Below, one piece after another: positions 24,350 to 31,197 of a stretch of 49,594 nt of DNA. The stretch lies in NCBI GenBank assembly GCA_019116455.1, contig DXBR01000068.1, positions 1 to 49,594 of the forward strand. Direction: 5' to 3'. A program made the translations under genes and the position numbers. The notes beneath the pieces were generated by a model that saw only the letters and a list, made by a program, of their open reading frames with translations, did no database searches and had not been told where the DNA came from. Position 1 is the first letter of the stretch. Each line of letters starts with the position of its first letter. Origin of the DNA: Anaerobutyricum stercoris. Lineage in GTDB: Bacteria; Bacillota; Clostridia; Lachnospirales; Lachnospiraceae.

Positions 24350-25049
24350 TTTTGTAGCCGACCCCCCATACGGTTTTCAGAATCTTCGGGCTTCTGGAGT
24401 TGTCCTCAATCTTCTCCCGCAGACGCCGGATATGCACCATAACGGTATTATTTACCTCATAGACCTTTTCATTCCATACCCGCTCGAATATCTCGTCGGT
24501 GCTGAACACCCGATCCCGGTTGGACGCCAGCAGATACAGAATATCAAATTCAATAGGCGTAAGGGCAATCTCCTCCCCGTTCTTCTTTACCACATGGGCG
24601 GCCTTATTGATCGTAAGGTTCTGAATCTCGATCTCTTCCTTCTTATCCGCTGCCGATTCCTTCTCCGGCTCGATAGATGTGTAGCGCTTCATCTGGGACT
24701 TCACCCGCGCCAGAAGCTCCAGCGGATGGAAAGGTTTGGTCAGATAATCGTCGGCCCCTGTTCCGAATCCCACGATCTTATCCATATCCTCCGCCTTGGC
24801 AGACAGAATCAGAATCGGAATATTGCTGGTTTTGCGAATCGTGCGGCACACCTCAAGTCCGTCGATGCCCGGCATCATAATATCAAGGATCAGCATCCGG
24901 ATCTCCGGATGTTCCGCCAGCATGGAAAGACACTGCTCGCCATCCGAAGCCTTCAATACTTTATATCCGTCGTTGACCAGATAAATCTCCACCAGATCCG
25001 CGATTTCTTTATCATCATCCACTACTAAAATACTTGCATTCTTATCCAT
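24339..25049 (-). CDS. Response regulator, OmpR/PhoB family
   Basis: A 236-residue transcription factor. The receiver domain has the acidic pair in LVVDDDKE (10-16), phospho-acceptor D56 in LILDIMMPG and the conserved Lys in DDYLTKPF. The winged-helix domain begins near 140 (VVKKNGEEIALTPIEFDILY) and ends with ILKTVWGVGYKIEG. I chose the ATG at 25049 with GGAGGAAAT upstream; an ATG at 25067 lies before the ribosome site. It is first in the unit response regulator, kinase, 806-residue protein, ATPase, permease. A hairpin AAAGCC/GGCTTT sits in its leader (25078-25098). Confidence 0.95.
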   Translation of the reverse strand: MDKNASILVVDDDKEIADLVEIYLVNDGYKVLKASDGEQCLSMLAEHPEIRMLILDIMMPGIDGLEVCRTIRKTSNIPILILSAKAEDMDKIVGFGTGADDYLTKPFHPLELLARVKSQMKRYTSIEPEKESAADKKEEIEIQNLTINKAAHVVKKNGEEIALTPIEFDILYLLASNRDRVFSTDEIFERVWNEKVYEVNNTVMVHIRRLREKIEDNSRSPKILKTVWGVGYKIEG

Positions 25050-25134
25050 GTGATTTCCTCCGTACATTTATTCTTAAAGCCTTTTTCCTGTCGGCTTTTT
25101 GAATAGTTTACCACATTTTCGTCATCAAAGTCCT

Positions 25135-25147
25135 TAAGAACTTCTTA
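25135..25147. promoter_or_regulatory. Short palindrome in the rnpB / response regulator divergent region
   Basis: TAAGAA-C-TTCTTA, a perfect 6-bp inverted repeat, lying 2 bases from the rnpB -35 box and about 85 bases upstream of the response regulator start. It could be a binding site, but it is short enough to arise by chance. Confidence 0.3.
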
Positions 25148-25149
25148 CC

Positions 25150-25178
25150 TTGACTTTTTTCTGCGCCTTTGTTAGAAT
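25150..25178 (+). promoter_or_regulatory. Promoter of rnpB
   Basis: TTGACT (25150-25155), 17-base spacer, TAGAAT (25173-25178). The expected start at about 25185 coincides with the 5' end of the RNase P RNA. Confidence 0.85.
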
Positions 25179-25186
25179 GGGAAAGA

Positions 25187-25543
25187 TTCAGAGTCGGATA
25201 AATGGTCGCTCCTTTTAACGCCGAAAGGCTTAAGGAGAGGAAAGTCCGGGCTTCACAGGGCAGGATGCCGGATAACGTCCGGTGGAGGCGACTCCAAGGA
25301 TAGTGCAACAGAGATATACCGCCGTCTCCCTGCGGGACGGTAAGGGTGGAAAGGCGGGGTAAGAGCCCACCGATTCTCTGGTAACAGGGAATGCCATGTA
25401 AACCCCATCCGAAGCAAGACCGAATCGAAAGCGATAATCCGGCCCGGATTGCTTTCAGGTGGGTCGCTAAAGTCTGCCGGCGACGGCAGAATCAGACAGA
25501 TGACCATTCACGACATAACCCGGCTTATCGTCCGGCTCTGAAC
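25187..25543 (+). ncRNA. rnpB: RNase P RNA, A-type
   Basis: The catalytic RNA of RNase P, which trims tRNA 5' leaders. The universally conserved blocks are present in order: GAGAGGAAAGTCCGGGCTTC (25235-25254), the downstream GTGCAACAGAGATA, then GTAAACCCC near 25398, AGCAAGACCGAAT near 25413, and the closing ACATAACCCGGCTTATCG (25513-25530). Helix P1 closes the molecule: TTCAGAGTCGGA at the 5' end pairs with TCCGGCTCTGAA at the 3' end. The promoter spacing supports the 5' end. The order and the P1 closing fit the ancestral A type found in Clostridia rather than the B type of Bacillus. Confidence 0.96.
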
Positions 25544-25559
25544 TTTACTCTGAACTATT

Positions 25560-25595
25560 GCGCGCGTAGCATTTTTTCACTGCGGCGCTTTTTTT
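25560..25595 (+). terminator. Probable terminator of rnpB
   Basis: GCGC-rich arms (25560-25566 and 25582-25588) pair imperfectly over about four outer base pairs and are followed by seven T. The T run is strong, the stem weak. Confidence 0.5.
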
Positions 25596-25624
25596 ATGTC
25601 ATTTTTCCATCATAAAGTCATAAC

Positions 25625-25671
25625 ACAAAAAACATCCCCCAAAGCCGGATTCTTATCCTGCTTTGAGGGAT
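25625..25671 (-). terminator. Terminator of the alcohol dehydrogenase gene
   Basis: A 12-bp stem with one G-U pair (25633-25644 with 25660-25671) and a T run on the minus strand (25625-25632). It lies about 60 bases past the stop codon. Confidence 0.88.
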
Positions 25672-25729
25672 TGTTCATGGAGAAACGAATTTCTCATTTA
25701 TATACATGCATAAGGTATCATGTTGTCTG

Positions 25730-26878
25730 TTACATCAGAGACAGATATAACGCACGGATGTCTTCCTTGCTGGCGTCCTTCGGATTGCCCGGTGCGCAGG
25801 CATCGTTAAATGCGGAATCTACCAGGAAGTCCAGATCTTCTTCTTTGGCGATCTCTTTTAGGTTCTCAGGAATCTTAACGTCTCTTGCCAGCTGTGCCAC
25901 TGCGTCAACGGCTGCCTTTCTGTATTCTTCCTGACTCATGTTTTCTACGCCTTCCACGCCCATGGCGATGGCGATATCTTTATATTTGGTTCCTGTAGCG
26001 TCTGCGTTGTATGCCATTACTGTCGGCAGAAGAATCGCATTTGCCACACCATGCGGAGTATCATAAACTGCTCCCAGCGCATGCGCCATGGAATGTACGA
26101 TACCCAGACCTACGTTGGAGAATCCCTGTCCGGCAATGTACTGTCCGAGAGCCATATCTTCTCTTGCCTTCGGGTCATTTTCACAGGCTGCTCTCAAGCT
26201 TCTCGCGATGATCTCGATGGCTTTGATATGGAACATATCGGTCATCTCCCATGCTGCCTTCGTGATATATCCCTCGATGGCGTGAGTCAGCGCATCCATA
26301 CCGGTGGCTGCAGTCAGTCCGTAAGGCATGCCGCTCATCATATCCGGGTCAACGATGGCGATAATCGGGATATCTTTGGTGTCCACGCAGACAAACTTGC
26401 GCTGTTTCTCATCGTCTTTAATAACGTAGTTGATGGTAACCTCGGCTGCTGTTCCGGCTGTGGTAGGCACTGCGATGATCGGAACGGAAGGTTTGGTTGT
26501 CGGAGCAACGCCCTCCAGACTTCTCACATCAGCGAACTCCGGATTGTTTACGATAATACCGATGGCCTTTGCCGTATCCATCGGTGAACCTCCGCCGATA
26601 GCGATGATGTAGTCAGCGCTGGACGCCTTAAAAGCTTCCACACCATTCTGTACATTTTCAATGGTAGGGTTTGCCTTGATGTCTGAGAAAATCTCATAGG
26701 CCAGGCCAGCCTCATCCAGCAGGTCAGTAACCTTTGCCGTAACGCCGTGTTTTAAAATGTTCGGGCCGGAGCATACGAACGCTTTCTGGAATCCGTGAGC
26801 CTTTACCTCCGCCGGAATATTCTGAATCGCTCCTGCTCCATGATAGGATGTCTGATTAAGTGTTACACAATTTGCCAT
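25730..26878 (-). CDS. fucO: Iron-containing alcohol dehydrogenase, lactaldehyde reductase-like
   Basis: A 382-residue group III dehydrogenase. It matches E. coli FucO closely over long stretches (IGGGSPMDTAKAIGII, NNPEFADVRSLEG, PTTAGTAAEVTINYVI), which supports reduction of lactaldehyde to 1,2-propanediol with NADH in fucose or rhamnose fermentation. The GGGS dinucleotide site is intact, and the metal ligands lie in MDALTHAIEGY and HSMAHALGAVYDTPHG. Length equals the usual 382-383. No fucose or rhamnose pathway genes are adjacent, so a broader alcohol dehydrogenase role is possible. The gene appears single: a terminator follows and the upstream region holds a direct repeat. Confidence 0.92.
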   Translation of the reverse strand: MANCVTLNQTSYHGAGAIQNIPAEVKAHGFQKAFVCSGPNILKHGVTAKVTDLLDEAGLAYEIFSDIKANPTIENVQNGVEAFKASSADYIIAIGGGSPMDTAKAIGIIVNNPEFADVRSLEGVAPTTKPSVPIIAVPTTAGTAAEVTINYVIKDDEKQRKFVCVDTKDIPIIAIVDPDMMSGMPYGLTAATGMDALTHAIEGYITKAAWEMTDMFHIKAIEIIARSLRAACENDPKAREDMALGQYIAGQGFSNVGLGIVHSMAHALGAVYDTPHGVANAILLPTVMAYNADATGTKYKDIAIAMGVEGVENMSQEEYRKAAVDAVAQLARDVKIPENLKEIAKEEDLDFLVDSAFNDACAPGNPKDASKEDIRALYLSLM

Positions 26879-26912
26879 CTCCGATATCTCCTTTTCCTTT
26901 TTAGTTATATTG

Positions 26913-26929
26913 TTGTAACAATTGTAACA
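26913..26929. promoter_or_regulatory. Tandem TTGTAACA repeat upstream of fucO-like gene
   Basis: TTGTAACA occurs twice with one base between (26913-26920, 26922-26929), 35-51 bases before the start codon. It may be a regulator site. It is not a good match to the Rex consensus as I know it. The rest of the 161-base gap is AT-rich, with nothing else clear. Confidence 0.35.
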
Positions 26930-27039
26930 CAGAAATTTAAAAAAAGGAAGAAATATCTGTGATTTTATACAATATATTTAATATTTTATCAGTTATATAT
27001 GGCAAATATTACAAAGTTCGTCAATTATTTATCCATCTT

Positions 27040-27957
27040 TCATATCCCCAGCAATCCTGCCGGATTAATGGCGCCCCACCCCTGCCGGTTCTTCGGAACT
27101 TTACAGTCAATGCCTGTCTCCATGAGCCGAATCTTTACATCCAGATTGGTGAGCCAGGGCTGTGCCGAGAGAAGCAGCGCAATGACGCCTGTGACCACAG
27201 GCGTCGCCATGGATGTACCGCTGCGCCGCTTGTACGCTCTGCTGTGATTGTCACAGCTCAAAATCCCCCCTGCCGGCGCGATCACATCAGGCTTGCACAC
27301 ACAGGTACCCGGGACCGGGCCGCAGCCTGAGTAATGCACCATCCTTCCAAATCCTCTTCTCTGTGTCATACTCTCTTCCATCGCCCCCACCGTAATGACC
27401 TTCCGGCTGACGCCGGGACTTGTAATGGTATACTGCCCCGGGCCTTCATTACCCGCCGCCACCACCACGACCAGGCCCTCGTTCCACAGCTCTTCCACTT
27501 TCTGCACCAACACATCTTTCTGGGGATCTCTCCAGTTTTTTACTGGCATTCCCACTGAAATATTCACGATCCGAATCCCGTATCTTCTATAATTAATGAG
27601 CAGCCAGTCAATGGCGTGGAGCATAGCGCTTATTTTACCGCTGCCCTTGCTGTCAAGCACCTTGAGGGCCGCGATCTGCGCCTCCGGCGCGATACCGATT
27701 CTCCTTCCTTCCGGCGAAAAACCGCCGGAAGCGATGATGCCACTCACATGGGTGCCGTGGCCGTTGTCATCATAAGGAGCCTCCCTCCCGTTCACAAAAT
27801 CCCGGAAACAGCAGATTCGGTTTGCCGGAAACATAAAGTCTTCATGTTGATAAATTCCTGTATCTAAAACAGCCGCGGCAATTCCTTTCCCGGTAATGCC
27901 GCGGCTGTATATCTGTGACAAATTCAATAATTGGTTCCATTCAGCTCTCATCGTCAT
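27040..27957 (-). CDS. S8 family serine peptidase (subtilase), probably cytoplasmic
   Basis: A 305-residue subtilase with the complete triad: D32 (AAVLDTGIYQHEDF), H67 (DDNGHGTHVSGII) and Ser near 250 (RSGTSMATPVVTG). The oxyanion Asn region reads VVVAAGNEGPGQYTI. No signal peptide and almost no propeptide precede the catalytic domain, as in intracellular serine proteases and AprX-like enzymes, so it probably works inside the cell. I chose ATG 27957, preceded by GGCAGG; the frame is open to 28014, where an ATG would add a Cys-rich N-terminus not typical of the family. It follows the NUDIX gene on the same strand with about 145 bases between. Substrates unknown. Confidence 0.88.
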   Translation of the reverse strand: MTMRAEWNQLLNLSQIYSRGITGKGIAAAVLDTGIYQHEDFMFPANRICCFRDFVNGREAPYDDNGHGTHVSGIIASGGFSPEGRRIGIAPEAQIAALKVLDSKGSGKISAMLHAIDWLLINYRRYGIRIVNISVGMPVKNWRDPQKDVLVQKVEELWNEGLVVVVAAGNEGPGQYTITSPGVSRKVITVGAMEESMTQRRGFGRMVHYSGCGPVPGTCVCKPDVIAPAGGILSCDNHSRAYKRRSGTSMATPVVTGVIALLLSAQPWLTNLDVKIRLMETGIDCKVPKNRQGWGAINPAGLLGI

Positions 27958-28101
27958 ATACCTGCCGGCAGGCAGTCCCGCGCACTGACAATACATTTGC
28001 CAGCGGATGAGCATGACAACACCCCCGAGCCTGCACAGCCGAATGTCTTTTTTACAGTATATGACGAACTTTGCGGAAATGCTCCTGCAGGATTATGTAT
28101 T

Positions 28102-28653
28102 CTACTCTCTCTCCTGTCCGGCCGGGCAATGCCGGGACTCGTTATCCCGACTTCGGGGCTCCTCTCTTTTGTCCAGGAAGTTTTTCAGGAAACGGGCCGC
28201 CAGGCTGCCCTGAGCAATGGCCTCCTCTGCCTCCTCAAAAGAAAACCAGCGGCAGCTGTCCACCTCTTCCTCCGACACGCCAGACAGATCTTCCGAGTCC
28301 GCCACGCAGGAAAAGTTCAACATCAGCGTGTTGCTTGGCGGAAAATACTCGCTTTTTTCAAAATGGATTTCATCCACATGCAGGCCGATCTCCTCCATGA
28401 CTTCCCTCGCCACCGTATGCTCCGCATTCTCTCCTTTGTTAATGTAACCCGCCACAAGGATGTAGCGGTCCCTGCCGTACTGCTTGATGAGAAGCACCTT
28501 ATCCCTGTCCGGATTCAGCACCTCCATGCTGACAGCCGCGGAGAACACCGGAAAACGGTAGTCGTTACATTTCTCGCAGAAGGGAATCATTCCCTCATTC
28601 TTCAGAAACCTGTCCTTCAGCTTCGTGCCGCATTCCATGCAGTATTCCATCAT
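28102..28653 (-). CDS. NUDIX hydrolase with zinc ribbon, NudC-like
   Basis: A 183-residue protein. The N-terminal zinc ribbon has CMEC (about 5-8) and CEKC (about 26-29). The Nudix box is complete: GYINKGENAEHTVAREVMEE followed by IGL, fitting GX5EX7REUXEEXGU. Downstream, SEYFPPSNTLMLNF is a degenerate form of the SQPWPFPxS motif that marks NADH pyrophosphatases (NudC), which split NAD(H) or remove NAD caps from RNA. The core is shorter than E. coli NudC (about 257) because the N-terminal domain is missing. Its ATG overlaps the stop of the upstream deacylase gene by four bases (ATGA), so the two are translationally coupled. NAD-type substrates are an inference. Confidence 0.88.
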   Translation of the reverse strand: MMEYCMECGTKLKDRFLKNEGMIPFCEKCNDYRFPVFSAAVSMEVLNPDRDKVLLIKQYGRDRYILVAGYINKGENAEHTVAREVMEEIGLHVDEIHFEKSEYFPPSNTLMLNFSCVADSEDLSGVSEEEVDSCRWFSFEEAEEAIAQGSLAARFLKNFLDKREEPRSRDNESRHCPAGQERE

Positions 28654-29201
28654 TCATCCACCACCCACGGCAGATCAACCAGCAGCGCCTCATGGTGCAC
28701 CGCCGGCAGAAACTTTTCAAGCACCTCTTTGGTGTTCAGCTTCAGACTGGACGTGTTGATGCACGGATGACAGCCCAGATGCTCATCTGCCAGCACTTCC
28801 CGGTCAATGACCAGCTGCACATGGTTCTCCTTATCATTCATCAGCCCCATGATGCTGACCGAGCCCGGCTCAATATCCAGATACTCCTTCATAAATTCCG
28901 GACTGGCAAAAGAAAGCCTCGACGTCGGAATCTGTTTTGACAGAAGCTTCGTCTTAAACGGCTTGTCCCCCGGCATCATCAGCAGATAAAACTTCTTCTT
29001 ATTAGCTGTACACAGGAACAGATTCTTGCAGATTACCGTCCCCAGCACCGCGTCAATCTCATTGCACGCCTCCATATTATCTGCAGCTTCGTGATCTGTG
29101 CGGTAATAATCCATGCCCAGCTCATCCAGCAGATCATACACCCGGATCTCTTTTTCCAAACGTCCGTCCTCATTCTCCGGACGGCCATGATATAACTCCA
29201 T
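28650..29201 (-). CDS. YbaK/ProX-type aminoacyl-tRNA deacylase
   Basis: A 183-residue trans-editing protein expected to hydrolyse mischarged tRNA (commonly Ala- or Cys-tRNA(Pro)). Family features are YRTDHEAADNMEACNEI near residues 32-48, GTVICKNLFLC, the catalytic-type Lys in that segment, and GSVSIMGLMNDKENHVQLV with the GLMND signature of the ProXp/PrdX group. The protein ends LLVDLPWVVDE. I chose ATG 29201 with GGAGGAAGAC upstream; the open frame runs to 29327 but overlaps the previous gene. It has its own promoter at 29256-29284 and overlaps the NUDIX gene. Confidence 0.9.
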   Translation of the reverse strand: MELYHGRPENEDGRLEKEIRVYDLLDELGMDYYRTDHEAADNMEACNEIDAVLGTVICKNLFLCTANKKKFYLLMMPGDKPFKTKLLSKQIPTSRLSFASPEFMKEYLDIEPGSVSIMGLMNDKENHVQLVIDREVLADEHLGCHPCINTSSLKLNTKEVLEKFLPAVHHEALLVDLPWVVDE

Positions 29202-29255
29202 ATGTCTTCCTCCGTCTGTCATAATATTTATCCATATCAACGAAAACCAATATAG

Positions 29256-29284
29256 ATTATAACGCAGACAAAAATATTTGAAAA
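29256..29284 (-). promoter_or_regulatory. Promoter of the deacylase-NUDIX operon
   Basis: Minus strand: TTTTCA (29279-29284), 17-base spacer, perfect TATAAT (29256-29261). It lies directly after the stop codon of the small membrane protein gene. Confidence 0.55.
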
Positions 29285-29292
29285 CATTTTCT

Positions 29293-29607
29293 TTACCGGC
29301 CACGGATCCGCTCCTGCGCCTCGTCAAGTATCTCCTTCAGCTCTTCCATCTGCTTCTCACTCAATGTCTCCTGGGGCTCTGCCAGATAAGGCTCCTGTCC
29401 CTCTGCTCCGGCAAGACAGAGAAAAATCAATCCCAGCAAAAAAGAGAGTCCTGCCCCGACGATGCAGACCTGAAAATACACGGTTCTCTCCTCGAATATT
29501 ATCGCCGCAAGACACAGCAAAGCGCAGCACAGATAAAACAGCCAGGACTTTCTGAAGAAGCTGTCCGCTTTTTTCTTACTTTTCTGACAATTCAGGATGT
29601 CCTTCAT
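29293..29607 (-). CDS. Small two-helix membrane protein, unknown function
   Basis: A 104-residue protein with a basic N-terminus (KSKKKADSFFRKSW), two hydrophobic helices at about 22-40 and 47-67 joined by a short loop, and a Glu-rich soluble tail (about 72-104, SEKQMEELKEILDEAQERI) likely to form a helix. The positive-inside rule places both ends in the cytoplasm. No family recognised. I chose ATG 29607 with AAAGGGG upstream; an upstream in-frame ATG at 29673 lies in AT-rich non-coding sequence. It ends 92 bases before the deacylase gene. Confidence 0.65.
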   Translation of the reverse strand: MKDILNCQKSKKKADSFFRKSWLFYLCCALLCLAAIIFEERTVYFQVCIVGAGLSFLLGLIFLCLAGAEGQEPYLAEPQETLSEKQMEELKEILDEAQERIRGR

Positions 29608-29776
29608 TTTTTCAACCCCTTTTCCAGATAGAACTGTTATAATATATACCTTTTTATTAAGAAATAATATCATAAATTAAATCATTTTTGCATTGTATTT
29701 TCAAACTATTTTCTGTTATAGATTTATGATTGCAGTTTACTTTATAATGTAATAAAATCAAACAGGAGAATACATT

Positions 29777-29971
29777 ATGGATAAAACGGATAATAAACTA
29801 ATCATCAGACCCAAGGACGATAAATATGTCACAATGACAATTCGAACGGAAAAGAAAATACAGGAAGAGTACAACAAATTATCCGCCCGGACAAACCGCT
29901 CCAGAAATGAGCTGATCAGCATGGCGTTAAAATATGCACTGGACAATATGGTTGTCGATGATGAAGAATAA
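29777..29971 (+). CDS. Ribbon-helix-helix (CopG/Arc-like) DNA-binding protein
   Basis: A 64-residue protein. The strand KYVTMTIRTEKKIQEEYN is followed by two helices with TNRSRNELISMALKYALDN, the usual ribbon-helix-helix pattern with a conserved N-R-S-R-N-E turn. AGGAG lies 7 bases before the ATG and a TATAAT box is at 29743-29748. Such proteins are often antitoxins or repressors; no toxin gene is adjacent on either side, so it appears to stand alone. A terminator follows. Confidence 0.82.
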   Translation: MDKTDNKLIIRPKDDKYVTMTIRTEKKIQEEYNKLSARTNRSRNELISMALKYALDNMVVDDEE

Positions 29972-30001
29972 CAGGGCGGCGGTTTCCATACATACAAATA
30001 C

Positions 30002-30048
30002 CGGCATGCGGTTCCTCCTGCCGAAGGGAGAGACTGCATGCCGTTTTT
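30002..30048 (+). terminator. Terminator of the ribbon-helix-helix gene
   Basis: Perfect 8-bp stem CGGCATGC (30002-30009) with GCATGCCG (30036-30043), followed by five T. The 26-base loop is long. The remainder to 30118 is AT-rich, with nothing seen. Confidence 0.65.
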
Positions 30049-30118
30049 GCTTATATTTATTATGTTTATTTCATGGCTATTTACTGTGTTTTTTATCTTT
30101 TTACATTTATGAATAATG

Positions 30119-30475
30119 TTAGTGGGTGGAGAATTCAGAAGATGACACTTCTTTCCTATATTGCCGGACAAAATCCTGATATTTCTGCACAATGCCATAA
30201 TCCGAACAGTTAAAAATCAGCGCATCCTTATCCGAATTGATGGCCACAATCATACCGCTCTTTTCAATTCCTTTTACAAAAGCCTCCAGGCCGGAAGCAC
30301 CTATGACGATACAAATCTCCTCCACATTTTCCGAAAGAAATGTACAGAAAAATCCGGCGTTCTCCTCTGCAAACACCTCTCCTGGCGCCTCATCTCCCCC
30401 GGTGAGAACCAAATATTTCATCGCGGTCCCGCAGAATTCGGCGCTGACGCCGATTTTCTTGAAGAACTGCGAACT
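30119..30475 (-). pseudogene. Remnant of electron transfer flavoprotein alpha subunit (C-terminal part)
   Basis: About 118 residues resembling the C-terminal FAD domain of EtfA. The best stretch is SGMIVAINSDKDALIFNCSD, then YGIV, against the usual IVAIN.D.DAPIF...DYGIV. The preceding IGASGLEAF aligns with the family's GISGAIQH, but the flavin-contact His is lost and the SGQTG-type segment is absent. No N-terminal two-thirds is found nearby, no good ribosome site precedes it, and a terminator for the upstream gene lies inside the 5' extension of the frame. I read it as a decayed fragment. A diverged short protein starting at an internal ATG (30421) remains possible. Confidence 0.5.
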
Positions 30476-30526
30476 CTTGGAATTGAAATTATTGTTGCAG
30501 AATAATTTTTTGCTGTTAAGACGCTG

Positions 30527-30557
30527 AAAAAGGAGCTGCCAGGAAACGGGCAGCTCC
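30527..30557 (-). terminator. Terminator of the rloA-rloB unit
   Basis: A 9-bp perfect stem GGAGCTGCC / GGCAGCTCC (30532-30540 with 30549-30557) with a T run on the minus strand (30527-30531), 22 bases after the rloB stop. Confidence 0.88.
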
Positions 30558-30578
30558 AAACGCGGGAGAATTGTACTC

Positions 30579-31197
30579 TTATTTTTCTAAAAATTGGTTT
30601 TGTATTTCTTCGGGTAAATACTTTGCTAATTCTTCAACTAACTCATACACCTTTGTTCCCGGTGCAATTTCTGTTGGTGTCTTGCCTTGTCCGTTTTTTA
30701 TAATTCTTTTTGCATATCGGATTGCCAGCTTCGGATTTCCATTGTTCATCAAAATTTTAAAAATATCTTTCATATTCTTCTGATATTTTCCAATGCCCAG
30801 TTTTCTGAATTTATCATTCAGAAATGATATATATTCTGTCCGGTGATTATTTGATGTATAGTAAGCAAAATGCAGAAGAAACCAGAATTCAATGCACTCA
30901 TTACTCCATGCGGCATGATATTGCAATTCCGGATTTTCCTTATTCAAATTGTCAGCACGCTGTTCCACTCCATTAAAATGTTCTGGCGGAAAGCTGTCTT
31001 TGTCATAAACACACCAAATTTGCCCCTTTTTTATTTTAATAAATTGCATTTTCTTCTATAAGTTTTTTGAATCCCGAGAAATACTGCGGCTCTGTCTGTT
31101 GACCTTCGCAGAAAATATAGTAACGATATTTCTTCAGTTCCAGATGTTCCTGGAGACGCTTCTTTCTCCACTTCTCCTTTCCAGTTTTTTTAGGCAT
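30579..31197 (-). pseudogene. rloB: RloB-family protein, broken by an internal deletion
   Basis: Two pieces of one gene. The first frame (31197 down to 31036) encodes 53 residues starting MPKKTGKEKWRKKR and containing YYIFCEGQQTEPQYFSGF, the usual RloB N-terminus. It hits a TAA after EENAIY. The second frame, offset by one base (30579-31049), encodes 156 residues starting IKIKKGQIWCVYDKDSFP and including SNECIEFWFLLHF, the conserved core and C-terminus. Intact family members have roughly 25-45 further residues between the two blocks, so the lesion is a deletion plus frameshift, not just a sequencing slip. The start overlaps the ATPase stop by 8 bases (31190-31197), which indicates translational coupling. 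The RloB side is probably inactive. Confidence 0.8.

Noticed and set aside
29758..30198. 146-codon minus-strand frame
   Set aside because: It overlaps the ribbon-helix-helix gene, its terminator and the EtfA remnant, and has no ribosome site or motif.
30579..31197. Programmed frameshift in rloB
   Set aside because: A frameshift alone would not restore the missing middle stretch; the usual slippery heptamer with a downstream structure is not evident at the join.
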